Source of the DNA: an uncultured Butyricimonas sp.
Lineage (GTDB): Bacteria; Bacteroidota; Bacteroidia; Bacteroidales; Marinifilaceae
Length of the DNA: 35,402 nt
Reading direction: 5' to 3'
NCBI GenBank assembly: GCA_944320555.1
Contig: CALUHX010000033.1
Span: forward strand, 1 to 35,402
Part shown: positions 31,744 through 35,402 of the stretch, piece after piece
Position numbering within the stretch: position 1 is the first letter of the stretch
Layout: each line of letters starts with the position of its first letter
The notes under the pieces: model-generated
Told to the model about the DNA's origin: nothing
Database searches by the model: none
What the model saw: the letters and a program-made list of their open reading frames with translations, nothing else
Position numbers and translations under genes: made by a program

Positions 31744-34700
31744 TTACAAGGTTATGTTCAAAGTCAAAGAATAGGAGGGCCTCAGGGAGAGGTTTATCGT
31801 GGGCGAGTTCCCGGACTGCGTGGTCACGTCCTGCCCTCTCAGCTTTTTATTGGCCACCGTGAACAGATTGGTGCCGGAGAGGCTCACGTAAGCGGAGGAA
31901 AGCCCCAGCCGCCGGCATATCGCGTCGTCCACGTTGTAGCGCAGCGAGAGGGACTGCAATTTCAAGTAGTCGCCGTTCACCACCCGGATGTCGGAATAGT
32001 CGTAGAGGGTGTAATAGTCGTAACTGGCAAAGCGGTAATCCTTGCCCAGCCACCACACGTTCTCCGCCGTCTCGTCTGGCTCCAGCCCCGGAATGTTCGT
32101 GTGTTCCTCGTCGCCGGGCTTGCGCCAGCGGTCCACGAACTCCCGCCGGACGTTCATGCCCGGATAGGGCGTCACGTTCGACTCGTCGCACAGCCGCAGC
32201 AGCCGGACCTTGTTGCCGAAACTGAACGTGAGGTTGAACGACAATCCGAACTGGCGGAACCCCACGTAATTGGCCAATCCTCCTTGGAACACCGGCACCC
32301 GGGTCCCCGAGCGTTCCATGACGGTCAGAATCACCTCCTCGTTCGACATGGTGGAGTAAAGGGCGTCCAGCTCCTCCTCCCGGTCCGGCTCGGCCCCGTG
32401 GAACAGCGGGCGGCCGTCCTCGTGGCTCAGTCCCTTGAAACGGTAGGAGTAGATGGTGTTCAGCGGCTCCCCGGCGATTTCCGCCGTGCCCGCAAGGAAG
32501 TCGGAATACGTCACCTCGTTGCGCAACGCCCTGCCGTCGCCCGCGTCGCTTTTCGTTTTCACGGAATTCTTCACCTGTCCGAACTGCGGGTTGATTCGCC
32601 ACGACCATCCCCGCTTGCCCCCGGGAGCGGTGAGCTGCCGGATGGGCATGAGGCTCAGCGACACCTCCACGCCGGAGTTCACCAAACGCCCCTTGTTCAC
32701 GGTGTAGGTCTCAATGCCGTTGACGGCCGACACGTCCTTGCGCAGGAAGGCGTCGCGGGTGTTCTTGTAATAGTAGCTCACTGTCCCCGTCACCCGGTTG
32801 CGCAGCACGGAAAAGTTCAATTCCGCGTTGTACGACGAGGTCACCTCCCATTTCAAGTCGGGATTCGGGAAACTCTCCACTTTGGAGGCGAACTGCCCGT
32901 AGACGGAGTTGTACTCGTCCTTCGATATCACGAGGCGGCTGGGCTGGTCGTTGAGCATGTTCCCCTGCGAGCCGTAGGAGAGTTTCAACGCCAGCTCGTT
33001 CACGTAGTCGCTCTCCGGCCAGAAGTCGCGGGCGATGTTCCAGCGTCCCGACACCGACCAGATGGGCAGCAGTTTCTCGCGGCTCCGGCTGCCGAACTGG
33101 TTCGATATGTCCGCCCGGGCGTTGAAGTTGAAGATGTAGCGGTCGTCGTAGCTGTACGTGGCCGTGAAATAGGCAGAGCCCAGATTGGTCAACTCTTCTT
33201 TGACGGAGGGCAGGTTGCCCAACAGCCATGTCCGGTACTCCTCATACTCGGCGGACACCAACTGGTCCTCCGTTATCTCGGCGAAGATTTTGCCCCGGTC
33301 CGGGAAATATCCCCTCTTGGTCTCCTCCTCCGTCACGTATTCCGACGACGAAAGCTCGCCTCCCAACGCGGCATATACGGCGTGCTCGGAATTCGCGCCG
33401 AACTCCTGACTATAGTTGAACTGCAAACGGGCCGTCCACGAGCTGCGCCGCGTGTCCAAGGTCGAGATTTCCCCGCCCAACGGGCACGTGTGCTCATACT
33501 CCCGCAAAACGGTCACGGTGTACGAGTCCTCCTCGTACACCGTCTCCCGGTGCAGATTCCCCATCGTGTACGAGGCCGTGCCCTCCACGTTCAGATAGTC
33601 CCACAGGCGGTACTTCACGTTGCCGGTCACGGTCACGGCGTAATCCTTGCTCCGCTGGCCCGTGGTGGCCATCTCGTGCTCCATGTTGAACAGGAAAGCG
33701 GCCGCGCCCGCATAGCCCTTCTCGTAGAAATGGAGCGACCCGTCCTCGTTGTACGCCGGCAACGCCCGGCTGGTCGTGTAGGCGTAAGAAATAATGCTTT
33801 GCCCGTCGACGGAGGGCGTGTATTTTTTGTAAGCGTGGCTCACCTGCGTGCCGAACTGGAATTGAAGCCGGTCGAACGAGCCGTTCAGCTTCAGCGAGGA
33901 AGTGAACTGCCTGTCCATCTCGCCCCGTATCACTCCCTGCTGGTCGTTGAAGCCCACCGAGGCATAGTAGCGGATATTGGGCGACCCGCCGCTCAGGCTC
34001 AGCGTGTGCTTGTGCGAGAACGAGTTTTTGCACAGGATGTCGAACCAGTCCGTGTTGATTTGCTCGTAATAGTCCACCTGCCGCTTGAACTCGTCGTAGC
34101 CTATCACCCCCGCCCGGTAGTCCATCACGGCCTTCTCGTAACCGTTCCACACCGTCACGTTTTGAAATCCCATCTGCCTCTCGAACAGTTCCCGCGACAC
34201 GTCCACCCGCTCCCGCGAGTTCATCACGTACACGTCCTTGTCCGAATAGCGGGGCCGACGGGTGAACGTCCCGCTGAACGAGTAGGACACCCTCGGAGGT
34301 CCGGCCTTTCCCTTCTTCGTGGTGATAACGATTACCCCGTTCGCCGCCCGGGTGCCGTAAATCGCCGTGGCGGCGGCGTCCTTCAGCACGTCGATGCGCT
34401 CCACGTCCTCTGGATTCAGGCCCGAAATGGCGTTTCCCAGCAAGTTCACGAAATCCAGGTCGTTCAACTGCGCCGGGTCCACGTTCACCGGGTCCTGCTG
34501 GACAATGCCGTCCACCACCCACAGCGGCTCCTGGTTGCCGATAATCGTCGACGTCCCCCGGACGCGCAACCGGGCGGCGGCTCCCACCTGCCCGGAGTTC
34601 TGCATGAAAATCATCCCCGGCACGTAACCTTCCAACATCTGGTCCACCGTGCTCAGCCCCGGCACGAGAATGTCGTCCATCTTTATCGAGGTCACGGCGG

Positions 34701-35157
34701 CTGTCGACCGCCGACGGTCGATGTCGCCGTATCCGGTGGAAATCACGTTCACCTCGTCCAGACTTTCCGCCATTTCCCGCATCACCACGTCGACCGTGTC
34801 CTGCCCGTGCCAATCCACCTCCAGCGGCTCCATGCCCACACAGGTAAAAAGCAAGGCTGTCCGCCGCCCTGCGGGAAGGAGCAACTCATAGCGTCCGCCC
34901 GCGTCCGTGGCCGTCCCCGTGCCGGAGCCTCTCACCCGCACCGTCGCGCCCGGCAAAGGCTCGTTTTTCGCATCCGTCACCCGTCCCCTCACAACTTGGC
35001 CCTTTCCCGCCTCTCCTCCCAACGTGTCAGCCATCCCGACCGGCTGCCCTGCCGCCCCCCGCATCCCCTCCTTCCCCACGGCAAGGTTTGTCCCAAAAAT
35101 GCTGCTGGCAAGCAACATTCCTCCCATCATCAAAAATAAAATCCGTCCATTTTTCAT
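31744..35157 (-). CDS. susC: SusC/RagA-family TonB-dependent outer-membrane transporter
   Basis: This 1137-residue protein begins with a signal peptide (MKNGRILFLMMGGMLLASSI). A carboxypeptidase-regulatory-like domain follows from about residue 57 (VVRGRVTDAKNEPLPGATVR). The plug domain has LRVRGTSTIIGNQEPLWVVD and VLKDAAATAIYGTRAANGVI, the SusC signatures. The rest is a 22-strand beta-barrel ending SLRPSYSLTLNITL. No N-terminal STN domain is present, so direct FecR-type signalling is unlikely. It imports a substrate handed over by SusD, using TonB. It is the first gene of the operon. GC content is high, above that of the glycan locus. Confidence 0.96.
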   Translation of the reverse strand: MKNGRILFLMMGGMLLASSIFGTNLAVGKEGMRGAAGQPVGMADTLGGEAGKGQVVRGRVTDAKNEPLPGATVRVRGSGTGTATDAGGRYELLLPAGRRTALLFTCVGMEPLEVDWHGQDTVDVVMREMAESLDEVNVISTGYGDIDRRRSTAAVTSIKMDDILVPGLSTVDQMLEGYVPGMIFMQNSGQVGAAARLRVRGTSTIIGNQEPLWVVDGIVQQDPVNVDPAQLNDLDFVNLLGNAISGLNPEDVERIDVLKDAAATAIYGTRAANGVIVITTKKGKAGPPRVSYSFSGTFTRRPRYSDKDVYVMNSRERVDVSRELFERQMGFQNVTVWNGYEKAVMDYRAGVIGYDEFKRQVDYYEQINTDWFDILCKNSFSHKHTLSLSGGSPNIRYYASVGFNDQQGVIRGEMDRQFTSSLKLNGSFDRLQFQFGTQVSHAYKKYTPSVDGQSIISYAYTTSRALPAYNEDGSLHFYEKGYAGAAAFLFNMEHEMATTGQRSKDYAVTVTGNVKYRLWDYLNVEGTASYTMGNLHRETVYEEDSYTVTVLREYEHTCPLGGEISTLDTRRSSWTARLQFNYSQEFGANSEHAVYAALGGELSSSEYVTEEETKRGYFPDRGKIFAEITEDQLVSAEYEEYRTWLLGNLPSVKEELTNLGSAYFTATYSYDDRYIFNFNARADISNQFGSRSREKLLPIWSVSGRWNIARDFWPESDYVNELALKLSYGSQGNMLNDQPSRLVISKDEYNSVYGQFASKVESFPNPDLKWEVTSSYNAELNFSVLRNRVTGTVSYYYKNTRDAFLRKDVSAVNGIETYTVNKGRLVNSGVEVSLSLMPIRQLTAPGGKRGWSWRINPQFGQVKNSVKTKSDAGDGRALRNEVTYSDFLAGTAEIAGEPLNTIYSYRFKGLSHEDGRPLFHGAEPDREEELDALYSTMSNEEVILTVMERSGTRVPVFQGGLANYVGFRQFGLSFNLTFSFGNKVRLLRLCDESNVTPYPGMNVRREFVDRWRKPGDEEHTNIPGLEPDETAENVWWLGKDYRFASYDYYTLYDYSDIRVVNGDYLKLQSLSLRYNVDDAICRRLGLSSAYVSLSGTNLFTVANKKLRGQDVTTQSGNSPTINLSLRPSYSLTLNITL

Positions 35158-35228
35158 ACCTTTCAGATTGATAATTTTTCTTTTCGAGGATAAATATATT
35201 AATATTATTCCATTTTTTTTGCTTTTGG

Positions 35229-35236
35229 CAAAAATA
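35229..35236 (-). promoter_or_regulatory. Possible -7 box of the susC operon
   Basis: On the minus strand TATTTTTG matches TAnnTTTG, about 70 bp upstream of the susC ATG in an AT-rich stretch. No clear -33 box is found at 19-21 bp. The leader between it and susC holds no gene. Confidence 0.45.
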
Positions 35237-35364
35237 TATACTAATATTGTGTCTCACCATTCCAATTTATGGCGATTATTTGGTCTCCCGACCGCCTGTT
35301 TATCCCCATTCATGATGAATTTTCCTGCCGGTCTCCTAAAGCCCTCACCGCCCATTCATCCCTT

Positions 35365-35402
35365 AAAGCCGAGACAAAGCCGAGATAAAGCCGAGACAAA
35401 GC
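35365..35402. repeat. 11-bp tandem repeat running off the right edge
   Basis: AAAGCCGAGAC is repeated at 35365-35375, 35376-35386 (last base T) and 35387-35397, and a fourth copy begins at 35398. The number of copies beyond the window is unknown. It lies upstream of the susC operon in non-coding DNA. Confidence 0.9.

Noticed and set aside
30140-31774. A 544-residue plus-strand frame opposite susD
   Set aside because: Antisense shadow of susD, of the same low-complexity character.
32101-35139. A 1012-residue open frame on the plus strand opposite susC
   Set aside because: It is the antisense shadow of a GC-rich gene with a strong third-position bias. The translation is rich in His, Arg and Val and shows no domain, while the minus strand encodes a complete SusC.

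Overview
This window is from a Bacteroidota chromosome, most likely order Bacteroidales. The evidence is a SusC/SusD pair, a NusG-like UpxY antiterminator heading a surface-polysaccharide locus, and several -7 boxes of the Bacteroidales type TAnnTTTG, often with a TTTG/TTGG -33 box 19-21 bases upstream. The three-gene SusC/SusD/lipoprotein layout and the catabolic ornithine carbamoyltransferase/carbamate kinase pair would fit an Odoribacteraceae- or Rikenellaceae-like gut commensal. I cannot fix the genus.

Bases 1-8400 hold the promoter-proximal part of a surface-polysaccharide locus, transcribed on the minus strand. Its order is upxY, a UpxZ-like gene, a scar of gene remnants, a UDP-HexNAc 4-epimerase (TviC/WbpP type), a hexapeptide acetyltransferase, a UDP-HexNAc 6-dehydrogenase (TviB/WbpO type), a Wzx flippase, a family 2 glycosyltransferase, and rmlA, which runs off the left edge. 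Upstream of upxY, 24-bp inverted-repeat arms (7931-7954 and 8092-8115, 21/24 matching, core AAACGAACGTTT) enclose 137 bp. That interval contains a good minus-strand promoter pointing at upxY. This has the form of a phase-variable invertible promoter, drawn here in the ON orientation. A second, nested inverted-repeat structure (8218-8372) lies just beyond it. A 13-bp tandem repeat sits in the helicase-like remnant inside the operon.

Bases 8700-28600 are mostly housekeeping and conserved genes. They comprise an alpha-oxoamine synthase (serine palmitoyltransferase/KBL/CFAT superfamily), two divergent paralogous calycin-like secreted proteins, an M3 metallopeptidase, an RND efflux operon (periplasmic adaptor, inner-membrane pump, outer-membrane channel), arcB and arcC, ftsB-ruvX, def, comEC, an SDR oxidoreductase and the trkA-trkH potassium uptake pair. 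Perfect-stem bidirectional terminators separate the convergent units at 10034-10073 and 19123-19155.

Bases 28588-29198 are a gene-free interval rich in inverted repeats, with a fourfold 11-bp tandem repeat. Bases 29199-35157 are a GC-rich minus-strand SusC-SusD-lipoprotein operon for TonB-dependent uptake of an unknown substrate. A different 11-bp tandem repeat starts upstream of it and runs off the right edge.

The strongest candidate for something undescribed is the phase-variation region at 7740-8372: the invertible promoter, its upxY leader, and the adjacent nested palindrome built from related GAACG/CGTTC cores.
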